NCBI GenBank assembly: GCA_019309045.1
Contig: JAFDGZ010000009.1
Location: 1-64,000, forward strand
From: Deltaproteobacteria bacterium
GTDB taxonomy: Bacteria; Desulfobacterota; Syntrophobacteria; BM002
Direction: 5' to 3'
DNA length: 64,000 bases
The position numbers and the translations under genes were made by a program. The notes under the pieces were generated by a model. The model worked only from the letters and a program-made list of their open reading frames with translations. It ran no database searches and was not told the DNA's origin. This document shows, piece by piece, positions 35,260 through 44,517 of this stretch (position 1 is the stretch's first letter; every line of letters starts with the position of its first letter).

Positions 35260-36843
35260 TCAATTGATAGACAACAGCTGCACTGAATTGACATTCGGCA
35301 GCTCTATCAAATCCTCCATGGCTTTTTCCTCCACCGGACTGTCCACCCTGAGGAGGAGAACATTTTCACCTGTCTCGATAATCTGGCCGGCCTTCCACAT
35401 GGAGATATTGATGTTGTGCTTGCCCATGCAGGTACCGATGCTGCCGAAAGTGCCTGGAACATCACGATTGTAGATCAAGACCAGATTGCCGTGAATGTCG
35501 GCTTCCAACCTGGTGGTGTTGAAGCGCACCAGCCGCGGCTCCTTCTTGCCGAAAAGGGTCCCCGAGACCTGCGTCTCCTCCGCTGTGGTCTTTACTCGTA
35601 CAGTGATAAGATTGAGATAGTCCTCTGCATCCTTGCTGGTTGTATCTTTCACTACGATGCCGCGTTCTTTGGCAAGCACCGGAGCATTGACATAGTTCAC
35701 TTCGTGCTGAAGAATCGGCTCCAGCAGCCCCTTGAGAACTGCCAGGGTTATTGGCGCAGTGTCCAGTTCGGCTACCGTCCCCTTGTATTCGATGGTCACT
35801 TCCTGCATTGCCCCCTGGGTCACCTGGCCGAGAAAGCTTCCCAGCCTTTCTGCCAGGGTGAGGTAGTGACAGATGTTGCTCAGCAATTCACAGGTAAGCT
35901 GCGGTACATTGACGGCGTTGCGGATAGCTCCAGTGAGCAGGAACTCTTTGATCTGCTGGGCGATTCCCACGGCAACGTTTTCCTGGGCTTCGCCTGTTGA
36001 AGCTCCCAGGTGAGGCGTACAGATGACCTGGTCCAATTTGAGCAGTGGATTGTCGCCTGGAGGTTCTTTCTCGTAAACGTCCAGGGCTGCGCCAGCCACT
36101 TTTCCGGAAACTATGGCATCATAGAGGTCCTTCTCGTTGACAATATGACCTCTGGCGCAATTGATAATCATCACCCCGTCCTTCATCTTGCTGAAGGCCG
36201 TACGATCTAGCAGTCCTCTGGTCTGTCTGGTGAGCGGAGTGTGCACAGTGATGTAGTCAGACCTGGCGAACAATTCTTCCAGAGATACCGGTTCAACCCC
36301 CAATCTGGCTATGCTTTCCGGTTCGAGATGAGGATCATAGGCGATTACATTCATGGCCAGGCCAATGGCCCGATCCGCTACAATGCGCCCTATTCTCCCG
36401 ATACCGATTATGCCGAGAGTCTTGTGGTAGACTTCAATGCCAGTGAATTTTTTCTTGTCCCACTTGCCGGCTTTCATGGAATTGGTGGCCAGGTAAATGT
36501 TCCTGGAGAGTGCCATGAGCATGGCAATGGTATGTTCGGCAGTGGTGATGATATTGCCCTCGGGGTTGTTCATCACCACTATGCCGCGTCTGCTGGCAGC
36601 CATTATGTCCACATTGTCCAGGCCAATGCCAGCGCGGCCAATTACTCTCAGTCGAGGCGCTGCCTCAATGAGATCTGCAGTTACCTTGGTTGCACTCCTG
36701 ATGATGAGGGCATCAGCGTCAGCAATTGCCTCTTTGAGCTCCTGCGGCGAAAGATCTGGCTGGAATGCCACCTCAAAATCGGGCACGCTGCGCAGCAAAT
36801 CAACGCCTGTGGCAGCAATACTGTCTGAGATAAGAATTTTCAT
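35260..36843 (-). CDS. serA: D-3-phosphoglycerate dehydrogenase
   Basis: A 527-aa long-form SerA, first step of serine synthesis from 3-phosphoglycerate. NAD motif: LGIIGIGRIGRIVADRA; active-site segments INCARGHIVNE and TPHLGASTGEAQEN with the catalytic His. An intervening substrate-binding-like domain and a C-terminal ACT domain (VPGTFGSIGTCMGKHNINI) follow, the latter commonly for serine feedback. Serine is also the amino acid substrate of serine palmitoyltransferase, but the genes are 30 kb apart. It may form a unit with the downstream HAD phosphatase gene. Confidence 0.95.
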   Translation of the reverse strand: MKILISDSIAATGVDLLRSVPDFEVAFQPDLSPQELKEAIADADALIIRSATKVTADLIEAAPRLRVIGRAGIGLDNVDIMAASRRGIVVMNNPEGNIITTAEHTIAMLMALSRNIYLATNSMKAGKWDKKKFTGIEVYHKTLGIIGIGRIGRIVADRAIGLAMNVIAYDPHLEPESIARLGVEPVSLEELFARSDYITVHTPLTRQTRGLLDRTAFSKMKDGVMIINCARGHIVNEKDLYDAIVSGKVAGAALDVYEKEPPGDNPLLKLDQVICTPHLGASTGEAQENVAVGIAQQIKEFLLTGAIRNAVNVPQLTCELLSNICHYLTLAERLGSFLGQVTQGAMQEVTIEYKGTVAELDTAPITLAVLKGLLEPILQHEVNYVNAPVLAKERGIVVKDTTSKDAEDYLNLITVRVKTTAEETQVSGTLFGKKEPRLVRFNTTRLEADIHGNLVLIYNRDVPGTFGSIGTCMGKHNINISMWKAGQIIETGENVLLLRVDSPVEEKAMEDLIELPNVNSVQLLSIN

Positions 36844-36985
36844 TGTCAGCTAACCTCCTGGTCACACTTGCTAAAGTCTGGTAATTACCCCTGTCGCCTC
36901 GGCCGCCTTCTCGAGGTACAGACAGGCATACCCGAAAGGTTGCATTATGCTATAGATTGCCGAGAGCGCAAGCAGAAAATGATCC

Positions 36986-37633
36986 TCACGATGACCAGCC
37001 CCTGCTGTTCGCCAGTGATAAACGCTTCAACAAATGGACCCCCAGGTAAATGAAGGGGGTGTCCAAAATGGCTATGAGCACCTTTATCAACCACTGCCCG
37101 AAAATGAGAGGTTTCAGAGGCATACTGCCGTAAAAGGCAATTGTGATGAACACCACGCTGTCGAGCAGTTGGGAGACAATGGTAGAGGCATTGTTTCTCA
37201 ACCAGAGATAGCGCGCACCCGTTATCTTTTTCCACAAGGCGAAGGCCCAGACATCGTGGTACTGGCTGAGCAGGTAGGCTGCAAGGCTTGCCACCATTAT
37301 TCTGGCGCTGCTTCCCAGAATGGTCCTGTAGGCCTCCTGATGAGGCCAGAACGGGGCAGCAGGCCAGATGATGGTCACACTGGTGAAGGCAAAGGCGACT
37401 ACCAGGGTGACAAAACCGCCCATGACAATTGCTTGCGCCCTCTCTTTGCCCCAAATTTCGCCCACCACATCTGTGATCATGAATGTGACACAGTAGGTGA
37501 GCACTCCAGCTGGCACGCTGATCGGTCCCAGGGAGATGATCTTGCTGGCGAGTACCGCGGCAAGCACCAGGCAGCCTGAAAAAATACAACCGCAGACGAT
37601 GAGGTAGCTGTCAAGTCGATTCTGGTTGGCCAC
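36986..37633 (-). CDS. yhhQ: Queuosine precursor transporter (YhhQ/QPTR)
   Basis: A 215-aa inner-membrane protein with about six hydrophobic segments. ITDVVGEIWGKERA and FGQWLIKVLIAILDTPFIY are characteristic of the YhhQ (ECF-independent) queuosine-precursor transporters that import preQ0/preQ1 or queuine. It overlaps queF by 23 bases, which fits a joint role in supplying and reducing preQ0. Start ATG 37633. Confidence 0.9.
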   Translation of the reverse strand: MANQNRLDSYLIVCGCIFSGCLVLAAVLASKIISLGPISVPAGVLTYCVTFMITDVVGEIWGKERAQAIVMGGFVTLVVAFAFTSVTIIWPAAPFWPHQEAYRTILGSSARIMVASLAAYLLSQYHDVWAFALWKKITGARYLWLRNNASTIVSQLLDSVVFITIAFYGSMPLKPLIFGQWLIKVLIAILDTPFIYLGVHLLKRLSLANSRGWSS

Positions 37634-38036
37634 GCTTTTCTTCCCTGTATTCCACCTCGACCTTGAGCTCGATTCCGCCCCTGGGATTCATAATACTCAC
37701 CACCCGCATCCAGCGGGGACGACACACCTTGACAAGGTCGTTGAGAATGCGATTGGTCATCTCTTCAGCGAACATGCCGCTCTGGCGGAAGCTGAACAGA
37801 TAAAGCTTCAAGGACTTGGACTCGAGACAGAAAAGGTCAGGAGTATAGCAAATGGTGATCTGATAGAAGTCGGGCTGACCTGTGATTGGACAGAGGCTGG
37901 TCAGCTCCCGGGTGCTGAAAGTGACCCGATAGTCAGACTTGGGATGGGGATTGGCAAAGGTCTCCAGCAGCGTGTGGTCCACGGTGTAGCGATATTCGGT
38001 CTTGCCCGAGCCGAGATGGCTGAGATCATTGCTCAT
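37611..38036 (-). CDS. queF: NADPH-dependent 7-cyano-7-deazaguanine reductase
   Basis: A 141-aa unimodular QueF that reduces preQ0 to preQ1 in queuosine biosynthesis. ELTSLCPITGQPDFY holds the catalytic Cys, and LESKSLKLYLFSFR is the family's NADPH motif; both are complete. The ATG at 38036 (MSNDLSHLG) follows GGGAG and is preferred over a TTG six codons earlier. It overlaps the transporter gene and has a strongly structured leader upstream. Confidence 0.95.
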   Translation of the reverse strand: MSNDLSHLGSGKTEYRYTVDHTLLETFANPHPKSDYRVTFSTRELTSLCPITGQPDFYQITICYTPDLFCLESKSLKLYLFSFRQSGMFAEEMTNRILNDLVKVCRPRWMRVVSIMNPRGGIELKVEVEYREEKRGQPEST

Positions 38037-38082
38037 TGCGTCCACTCCCAACAATGCCGATTGTGAACGGCTCGAATTTTAG

Positions 38083-38134
38083 ACCCTTTTGCACTGCCGT
38101 GCAAGTGTTTCGAGGAACAGCCGAGCAAAAGGGT
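38083..38134 (-). promoter_or_regulatory. Structured leader upstream of queF: 10-bp inverted repeat with inner hairpins
   Basis: ACCCTTTTGC (38083-38092) and its perfect complement GCAAAAGGGT (38125-38134) enclose 32 bases. Within, GCAC-TGCC-GTGC (38091-38102) and TGTTTC-GA-GGAACA (about 38107-38120) can form two small hairpins, giving a multibranched fold about 50 bases before the queF start. It does not match the preQ1-I consensus that I know. It may be an RNA element, a terminator-like structure without T-run, or a protein site. Confidence 0.5.
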
Positions 38135-38253
38135 GACATCTCCACTGGAGGTTAATGAATAATAATTCAGTACCCATTTGGGGAGGACGTTTGTTGACTG
38201 GTATCTTCAGCTTGGTATATTTTACTAAAATCATAGCTTTTTCAAAATTCATG

Positions 38254-38282
38254 TTGACAATTTTTTTCTGTAATTATATAGT
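38254..38282 (+). promoter_or_regulatory. Strong sigma-70-like promoter for the tetR/beta-oxidation operon
   Basis: TTGACA (38254-38259), a 17-base T-rich spacer, then TATAGT (38277-38282): a perfect -35 and five-of-six -10 at ideal spacing, about 75 bases before the TetR gene. Operator-like repeats begin immediately at the -10. Confidence 0.7.
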
Positions 38283-38304
38283 TCAGATAATGAATGTTGG
38301 TTCA
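38282..38304. promoter_or_regulatory. Operator-like alternating TTCA/TGAA repeats
   Basis: The stretch reads TTCA-GATAA-TGAA-TGTTGG-TTCA. TGAATGTTGGTTCA (38291-38304) and TTCAGATAATGAA (38282-38294) are two overlapping inverted repeats covering the probable transcription start. The TGAA...TTCA type resembles sites of acyl-CoA-responsive TetR regulators such as Bacillus FadR. The TetR protein encoded just downstream is the natural candidate to bind here and repress its own operon. Confidence 0.5.
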
Positions 38305-38356
38305 GTAAGGTGATAAGGTTTCAGCCAGCATCAGGCTGGGAGTCACCTGCAGATAT

Positions 38357-39016
38357 ATGAGATGTTCCTTGATGGCCAGGCAGCAAAGTCTCTATCCCGA
38401 CAGCAAAAGAGATCCCATGCAGCAGGCGCGCCAAGCCAATGACAAACGCCAGCTCATTCTGGAGGCAGCCATTCGCGCCTTTGCCCGAGCAGGCTATCAT
38501 CAGTCGAGAATGGCGGATGTGGCCCGGGAGGCGGGGGTGGCAACCGGCACCATTTATCTCTATTTCAAGAGCAAGGAAGAGCTTCTCATCAGCATTTTTG
38601 CGGAAAGGGTGCAGCTATTTATCTCTGAGTTCGGCCGGGAGCTCCAGCAGGGTGCCAACGCAGAGATCAAGTTGAGAAAGCTCATCGAGCTGCACCTGAC
38701 CGCTATGCAGCAGTATCCCGAACTGGCAGCTGTCTTGCAGCTGGAATTGCGCCAGAGCAGACACTTTATGAGCGCTTACCCGAAGGTTGACTTGAAGCCC
38801 TACTTCGATCTCATTGGCGAAATTATCGAAGAAGGCCAGCAGCAGGGGCTGTTTCGCCAGGATCTCTACCTGGGTGTGGTAAAGAGAGCTCTATTTGGCG
38901 CCCTTGACGAGACAGTCACCTCCTGGCTGCTTGCTGGCAGCAGTTTTGATCTGGTTCGCATGGCCATGCCGCTAGCCGATCTTTTCATTAATGGACTGGC
39001 CGAGCCTTCGGCGTAA
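38357..39016 (+). CDS. TetR-family regulator of the beta-oxidation operon
   Basis: Up to 219 aa. The DNA-binding domain is clear: ILEAAIRAFARAGYHQSRMADVAREAGVATGTIYLYFKSKEELL with the usual helix-turn-helix. The C-terminal domain is the ligand-binding part. Three candidate ATGs (38357, 38372, 38417) precede the helix-turn-helix and none has a strong RBS, so the start is uncertain. It is 99 bases before the acyl-CoA dehydrogenase gene on the same strand; a long-chain acyl-CoA effector and autorepression through the upstream repeats are likely by analogy with FadR/PsrA-like regulators. Confidence 0.88.
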   Translation: MRCSLMARQQSLYPDSKRDPMQQARQANDKRQLILEAAIRAFARAGYHQSRMADVAREAGVATGTIYLYFKSKEELLISIFAERVQLFISEFGRELQQGANAEIKLRKLIELHLTAMQQYPELAAVLQLELRQSRHFMSAYPKVDLKPYFDLIGEIIEEGQQQGLFRQDLYLGVVKRALFGALDETVTSWLLAGSSFDLVRMAMPLADLFINGLAEPSA

Positions 39017-39115
39017 CGGCCAGGCAGTAGCGCAAAGTCCTCTGGGCGTGCGGCCAGAGCCGCGGCACGGCCGCGATTTTTCGGCAAACATCCGGTACAG
39101 CGGAAGGAGAAAATC

Positions 39116-40972
39116 ATGGCGGTTCTTGTGGATGAAAGAGACGTCAAGTTTGTACTCTATGAACAGCTTGATATTGAGCAGCTCACCAAGACGCCTCTGT
39201 ACGGCGAGTATTCCAGAGACATGTTCGATATGGTGTTGGAGCAGGCCTGGAAGCTAGCGGAGAACGAACTGGAGCCTGCCAATCGTCAAGGTGACCTACA
39301 AGGGTGCCTCTGGGAGGAGGGCAGAGTGAAGGTGCCGGAATGCTACCACCACGCCTATCAGGTGTACCGCCAGGGTGGCTGGCTTGCCATCAATGAAAGT
39401 CTGGAGTCAGGGGGCCAGGGTTTTCCTGTTGCCCTTGGTCTGGCGGTCATCGAGGCCTTTGCTGCCTCGAACTGGTCGCTCATTATGTTTCCGGGGCTGA
39501 CCCACGGTGCTGCCAGACTGCTGGAAATCTTTGGCACCGAGGAACAGAAGCGCACCTATATGGACAAGATGTACAGCGGCGAGTGGTGCGGCACCATGTG
39601 CCTTACGGAACCTCAGGCTGGCAGCGACGTGGGAGCCCTGCGCACCAAGGCCGTCAGGAACGAAGATGGCACCTATCGCATTACGGGAACCAAAATATTT
39701 ATTTCCTGTGGTGAGCACGATCTCACTGAAAACATAGTGCATCTGGTGCTGGCCCGCATCGAAGGAGCGCCGCCGGGAACTAGAGGCATATCGATTTTCA
39801 TAGTTCCCAAACTGCGTCCCGAGGGAGGTAGTCTGGTGGACAACGATGTGGCCTGTGCCGGCATTGAAGATAAACTGGGCATCCACGGCTCACCTACCTG
39901 TGTGCTCAATTTTGGTGAGAACGACAACTGCATCGGCTACCTGGTGGGAGAAGAGCACCGGGGAATGCGGATCATGTTCCATATGATGAACGAAGCGCGG
40001 TTGTTTGTAGGTATGCAGGGTCTGGGCCATGCCAGCGCAGCCTATATGCAGGCGCTGCGCTTTGCCAAAGAGAGAATACAGGGCCCGCCGGCGAGCCGCA
40101 TCAAGGACCCGACGGCGCCAAAAGTCCCCATAATCGAGCATCCCGATGTGCGCCGCATGCTCATGTTCATGAAATCGGTTAGCGAAGGCCTGCGGGCTCT
40201 CATTTACTATGCCGGTTTTTGCCAGGACATGATCCGCTGCAGCGAAGATGCCGAGGAAAGGGAGAAGTATCAGGATTTTCTCGACATACTCATCCCTGTG
40301 TGCAAGGCCTACGGCAGTGACATGGGCTTCAGGGTCTGTGAGACTGCCATTCAGGTGTTTGGCGGCTATGGCTACTGCAAGGAATATCCGGTTGAGCAGC
40401 ACTTGCGGGACTGCAAGATTGCCTCCATTTACGAGGGCACCAACGGCATCCAGGCCCTCGATCTGGTGGGCAGGAAACTGGCCCTGAAAAGAGGAGCCTT
40501 GTTCAAAAGACTGATAGCTGAGACCGAAGATTTTCTGGTCTGGGCAAAGAGGAACTTTGAGTTGCGGGAACTGGTGGCAACTTTCGAAGCTGCACGAAAT
40601 CAGCTCATCCAGGTTACCAAGTATTTCGGTCTCAAGGGCATGACAGAAGACTATCTGGAAACTCTCCTCTACGCTTCTCCTTACCTTGAGCTGTTCGGGG
40701 ATGTGGCAGTGGGGTTCATGCTTCTCTGGCAGGCACTCATTGCCCATCGGCGTCTTGCTGAGATCTATGAGGATGCAGATGCTATTGATGAGGAAGGCAA
40801 GAAAAAGCTGCTTGCCTCCAATCGGAGTGCAGCCTTCTACCGGGGCAAGATCGCTTCGGCCGAGTTTTTTGTAACCAATGTCCTTTCTCTGGCGCAAGGC
40901 AAGGCGAGAGCGATTATGAGCGGCCAGCGCGCAGCCCTGGACATTCCGGAGGAGTCTCTGGCTCTCGCCTGA
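39116..40972 (+). CDS. Acyl-CoA dehydrogenase (long, DmdC/FadE-like form)
   Basis: A 618-aa FAD-dependent dehydrogenase that introduces the trans-2 double bond in acyl-CoA. GTMCLTEPQAGSDVG and ITGTKIFISCGEHD are FAD/substrate motifs; FGGYGYCKEYPVEQHLRD and IYEGTNGIQALDLVG give the flavin-binding and catalytic Glu segments. The extra C-terminal domain of about 150 residues marks the longer subfamily that includes DmdC. ATG 39116 follows AAGGAGA. First enzyme gene of the operon. Confidence 0.93.
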   Translation: MAVLVDERDVKFVLYEQLDIEQLTKTPLYGEYSRDMFDMVLEQAWKLAENELEPANRQGDLQGCLWEEGRVKVPECYHHAYQVYRQGGWLAINESLESGGQGFPVALGLAVIEAFAASNWSLIMFPGLTHGAARLLEIFGTEEQKRTYMDKMYSGEWCGTMCLTEPQAGSDVGALRTKAVRNEDGTYRITGTKIFISCGEHDLTENIVHLVLARIEGAPPGTRGISIFIVPKLRPEGGSLVDNDVACAGIEDKLGIHGSPTCVLNFGENDNCIGYLVGEEHRGMRIMFHMMNEARLFVGMQGLGHASAAYMQALRFAKERIQGPPASRIKDPTAPKVPIIEHPDVRRMLMFMKSVSEGLRALIYYAGFCQDMIRCSEDAEEREKYQDFLDILIPVCKAYGSDMGFRVCETAIQVFGGYGYCKEYPVEQHLRDCKIASIYEGTNGIQALDLVGRKLALKRGALFKRLIAETEDFLVWAKRNFELRELVATFEAARNQLIQVTKYFGLKGMTEDYLETLLYASPYLELFGDVAVGFMLLWQALIAHRRLAEIYEDADAIDEEGKKKLLASNRSAAFYRGKIASAEFFVTNVLSLAQGKARAIMSGQRAALDIPEESLALA

Positions 40973-41063
40973 GCTTCAGGGCCGGCAGTGAAAAATAATT
41001 GGTATGGACAATTCATGGACAGAATTGGCAGCAAGAATTTTTTAGCCGAAAGGAGTGATAAGT

Positions 41064-42299
41064 ATGAAGGCACGGGATGTAGTGCTCGTTGACGGAATTC
41101 GCACCGCTTTCGGCAGGGCTGGAGAGCAGGGATTTTTCTGGCATACACGCGCCGACGATATGGTGGTCAAGGTCATTCGGGAGCTCTTGCGCCGCAATCC
41201 ACAGGTTACCCCGGATATGGTGGAAGAGAACATCTGGGGAGCCACCACCCAAGAAAAAGACCAGGGCCTCACCCTGGGCAGATCTGCAGCCCTGCTGGCT
41301 GGACTTTCTGAAAAGTGCGCCGGGGCCTCGGTTGATCGAATGTGCGCCGGCGGCATGACGGCGGTTACTACTGCCGCCTCTGAAATTGCTCTCGGTGCCT
41401 TCGACATTGTCATTGCCGGAGGGGTGGAGCACATGGGCCATCATCCCATGGGAGCTACTGCAGATCCCAACCCTCGTTTCCTCGTTGATCGGCTGGTCTC
41501 CGAGGATGCTCTGGTCATGGGAAAGACTGCCGAGAATCTCCACGATCTCTTCCCAGAGATCACCAAAGAGATGGCTGATGAATATGCTGTACTGTCCCAG
41601 CAGAAGACGGCAAAGGCGTATGAACAGGGCAAGATCAGCAGGACCATTGTGCCCATGACGGTCTATACCACCGAAGGTTGGCTGGTGGCGGATCGAGATC
41701 AGCAGCCCCGTCCGGATACCACCCTCGAGGCGCTGCGGGAGCTGCGTACTCCCTTTCGCCCCCTGGGAAAAGTGACGGCCGGCAATTCTTCTGGTCTCAA
41801 TGACGGCGCCTGTGGGGTGCTGCTCATGGCTGCAGACAAGGCAAAAGAACTCGGCATCGAGCCAAAGATGAAGATGGTTGCCTTTACCTATGCCGGGGTG
41901 AAGCCTGAACTGATGGGTCTTGGACCAATACCTGCCACCCATAAGATCCTGCAGATAACCGGACTTACTATGGATGACCTGGGCATTATTGAATTGAACG
42001 AGGCCTTTGCTGTGCAGTGCCTTGTCTTTATGAAAGAATTTGGCCTGAAAATTCCAGACGAACCTCGCGTCAATCCTTGGGGCGGAGCAATTGCCCTGGG
42101 CCATCCCCTGGCCTCTTCCGGGCCGAGATTGATGATTCACCTCATGCACGAATTTGCCGAACAGCCCGGGGTAAAATATGGTCTCACCACCATGTGTGTG
42201 GGCCTGGGGCAGGGAGGTGCGGTTGTCTGGGAAAATTTGCAGCACAACGGCGCCAAACCACGGCGGAAAAAGGCCGCCTCCAAAAGGAAAAAGAAATGA
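41064..42299 (+). CDS. fadA: Acetyl-CoA acyltransferase (3-ketoacyl-CoA thiolase)
   Basis: A 411-aa thiolase completing beta-oxidation. Catalytic residues: SVDRMCAGGMTAV (Cys about 93), ALGHPLASSGPRL (His) and TTMCVGLGQGGA (second Cys). The C-terminal tail is Lys/Arg-rich (RRKKAASKRKKK). The ATG at 41064 has AAGGAG upstream. It stands between the acyl-CoA dehydrogenase and the FadB/FadJ-like gene on one strand. Confidence 0.93.
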   Translation: MKARDVVLVDGIRTAFGRAGEQGFFWHTRADDMVVKVIRELLRRNPQVTPDMVEENIWGATTQEKDQGLTLGRSAALLAGLSEKCAGASVDRMCAGGMTAVTTAASEIALGAFDIVIAGGVEHMGHHPMGATADPNPRFLVDRLVSEDALVMGKTAENLHDLFPEITKEMADEYAVLSQQKTAKAYEQGKISRTIVPMTVYTTEGWLVADRDQQPRPDTTLEALRELRTPFRPLGKVTAGNSSGLNDGACGVLLMAADKAKELGIEPKMKMVAFTYAGVKPELMGLGPIPATHKILQITGLTMDDLGIIELNEAFAVQCLVFMKEFGLKIPDEPRVNPWGGAIALGHPLASSGPRLMIHLMHEFAEQPGVKYGLTTMCVGLGQGGAVVWENLQHNGAKPRRKKAASKRKKK

Positions 42300-42387
42300 G
42301 GTCCTTACAGCTTCCCAACAATGAAAACCTTTGCTGGTGGGTGATCAACAGAGCCCACTCCTTTCTTTTGCAAGAGGAGAAGAGATC

Positions 42388-44433
42388 ATGGCCAAAGTCG
42401 TGACCAGATTCTATCCAAGGTTTTATTCGTCCAGAGTGGGAAAGATTGCTCTTCTTACTATGGACAACGGGGCTGATTACAAGAAGCCAACCACCTTCGG
42501 TCAGCAGGCTCTGGAGTCTCTGAACGAAGCGCTGGATGTAATTGTCAAAGAACCGGAGGTCAAAGGACTGCTCCTCACAGGCAAGCCCTATATTTTTGCT
42601 GCCGGTGCTGACCTCACAGAGATTCCCTTCATCAATACCTTCGAGCAGGGAAGAGACATCGGTCGTTTCGGTCACGCCTCTTTCAAACGGTTAATGGATC
42701 TGCCCTATCCCACTGTGGCTGCCATAAATGGTGCCGCCCTGGGTGGTGGTCTGGAGATTTCTCTCTACTGCGACTATCGCACTGTTGCCAAGACAGCCTT
42801 TCCTATTGGCTTTCCTGAGTGTTTCCTGGGATTGGTTCCGGGTTGGGGTGGCTGCACTCTCACCCCCCGCCTGATTGGCCTGGAAAAGGCGCTGGAAATC
42901 ATCATCTACAATCCCTTGAAGCAGAATCGTTTCATCAGCGGTCCGGCGGCCTTCGAGATGGGTCTTGCTGACCGGTTGTTCGACTCTGCTGAATTCCTGG
43001 ACGAATCCCTCCTCTTCCTGGAGGGGATCATCTCCGGCAGGGAAAAGGTGGAGCGCGCCCAGGTCAGTTCTGCTAATCTCAAGGCGCTGCTGACCGAGGC
43101 CAAGAAATTTGTGGACAGCAAAGTCCATGGAGCTGCTGTTGCCCCGTACCGGGCCCTGGAATTGTTGGAGGGCGCCTTTTCCTGGGATGTGGAGCAGGGA
43201 TTTGCCGAGGAAGACAAGGCTCTGGGAGATCTGATCAAGAGCAGGCAGTGCAAGGCCTCGATCTATTCCTTCGATCTGGTCCAGCGGCGCGCCAAACGTC
43301 CCGAGGGTGTACCCGAGGTCCCGCCGCAAAAGATAACCAAGGTGGGCATTGTGGGCGCCGGCCTCATGGCCTCCCAACTCGCTCTGCTTTTCATCCAGCG
43401 CTATGGAGTGCCAGTGGTGATGAAAGACATCAAACAGGAATTCGTAGACAAGGGGCTGAAGTATGTTCACGATGAACTGGGCAAGCTGGTAGAAAAAGGT
43501 AAATTGACACAGGCCAAGGCTCGTTACCTCGGATCTCTCGTCCAGGGCACCCTGGAGTGGGACAGCTTCGCGGACTGCGACTTTGTCATCGAGGCGGTAT
43601 TCGAAGATATGCAGGTAAAAAAGCAGGTCTTTGCTGAGGCCGAAAAGGTGGTGTCAGAGAGCTGCATTCTGGCCTCCAATACCTCCAGCCTGTCCGTTTC
43701 CGAGATGGCCTCTGATCTGAAGTACGGTGACCGGGTAGTGGGTTTTCATTTTTTTAATCCTGTGGCAATCTTGCCGCTGGTGGAAATCATCCGGGGTCAG
43801 CACACCAGTGACGCTGCTGTGGCCACCAGTTTTGCTGCTGCCAGGAAACTGAAAAAGAACGGCATCCTGGTAAAAGATTCTCCGGCATTTCTGGTAAATC
43901 GCCTGTTGACCAAGATGATGGTCGATTGCCTGGAGCTTGTTGATGAGGGGGCCGGCTTTGAACAGGTGGATGAGGCCATGCTGAGCCTTGGGCTGCCCAT
44001 GGCTCCCTTCGAGCTCCTGGGCCTGGTGGGTCCGGCAGTGGCGCTCCACGTGCTGGGCACCTTGAATCAGGCCTTCGGCCCGCAACGCTTTCCAATGAAT
44101 ACCAACCTGCAGCGGCTGGTGGAGGCAAACAAGAAAGGTATCTATCAAGGCGAGCCGCCGAATCGCCGAGTGGATGCAACAGTTGAGGCTTTATGGCAGA
44201 AAAAGGGTGACAAAGAGTTTCGCCGGGAAGAGATTATCGAGCGCGTTCTCGTCAATCTCACCAGGGAGATCGATCTGATCCTCCAGGAGGGCGTGGTCAC
44301 AGACAGCAGGGATGTTGATCTGGCCATGCTGCTCGGGGCCGGCTGGCCTTTCTTTATGGGCGGCATCACCATGTATCTGGACATGGCCGGCTATACTCCC
44401 AAGGTGCTGCAGAAGGTGTTTTTCACTTTTTAG
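42388..44433 (+). CDS. fadJ: Bifunctional enoyl-CoA hydratase / 3-hydroxyacyl-CoA dehydrogenase
   Basis: A 681-aa two-domain multifunctional protein. Residues about 1-200 form a crotonase hydratase domain (FAAGADLTEIPF, AAINGAALGGGLEISLYCDYR, FPECFLGLVPGWGG with two Glu). From about residue 320 the NAD-binding hydroxyacyl-CoA dehydrogenase follows: VGIVGAGLMASQLALLF, SNTSSLSVSEMA, VGFHFFNPVAILPLVEII with the catalytic His, and a C-terminal dimerisation part. ATG 42388 has GAGGAGAAGAG upstream. It resembles FadJ/FadB; the choice of symbol is by convention only. Confidence 0.92.
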   Translation: MAKVVTRFYPRFYSSRVGKIALLTMDNGADYKKPTTFGQQALESLNEALDVIVKEPEVKGLLLTGKPYIFAAGADLTEIPFINTFEQGRDIGRFGHASFKRLMDLPYPTVAAINGAALGGGLEISLYCDYRTVAKTAFPIGFPECFLGLVPGWGGCTLTPRLIGLEKALEIIIYNPLKQNRFISGPAAFEMGLADRLFDSAEFLDESLLFLEGIISGREKVERAQVSSANLKALLTEAKKFVDSKVHGAAVAPYRALELLEGAFSWDVEQGFAEEDKALGDLIKSRQCKASIYSFDLVQRRAKRPEGVPEVPPQKITKVGIVGAGLMASQLALLFIQRYGVPVVMKDIKQEFVDKGLKYVHDELGKLVEKGKLTQAKARYLGSLVQGTLEWDSFADCDFVIEAVFEDMQVKKQVFAEAEKVVSESCILASNTSSLSVSEMASDLKYGDRVVGFHFFNPVAILPLVEIIRGQHTSDAAVATSFAAARKLKKNGILVKDSPAFLVNRLLTKMMVDCLELVDEGAGFEQVDEAMLSLGLPMAPFELLGLVGPAVALHVLGTLNQAFGPQRFPMNTNLQRLVEANKKGIYQGEPPNRRVDATVEALWQKKGDKEFRREEIIERVLVNLTREIDLILQEGVVTDSRDVDLAMLLGAGWPFFMGGITMYLDMAGYTPKVLQKVFFTF

Positions 44434-44517
44434 CCTGGATATGGAACACTGCAACACGGAGGCAGGCGGGATTTTCTGCCCGAGCGCCTGCAGCCAGTAC
44501 AGGTGACAGCTGACGTT

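Noticed and set aside
39890-40897. 335-codon open frame on the minus strand
   Set aside because: Antisense to the acyl-CoA dehydrogenase gene; no motif and no upstream RBS.
41013-42245. 410-codon open frame on the minus strand
   Set aside because: Antisense shadow of the thiolase gene, which has all catalytic motifs and a good RBS.
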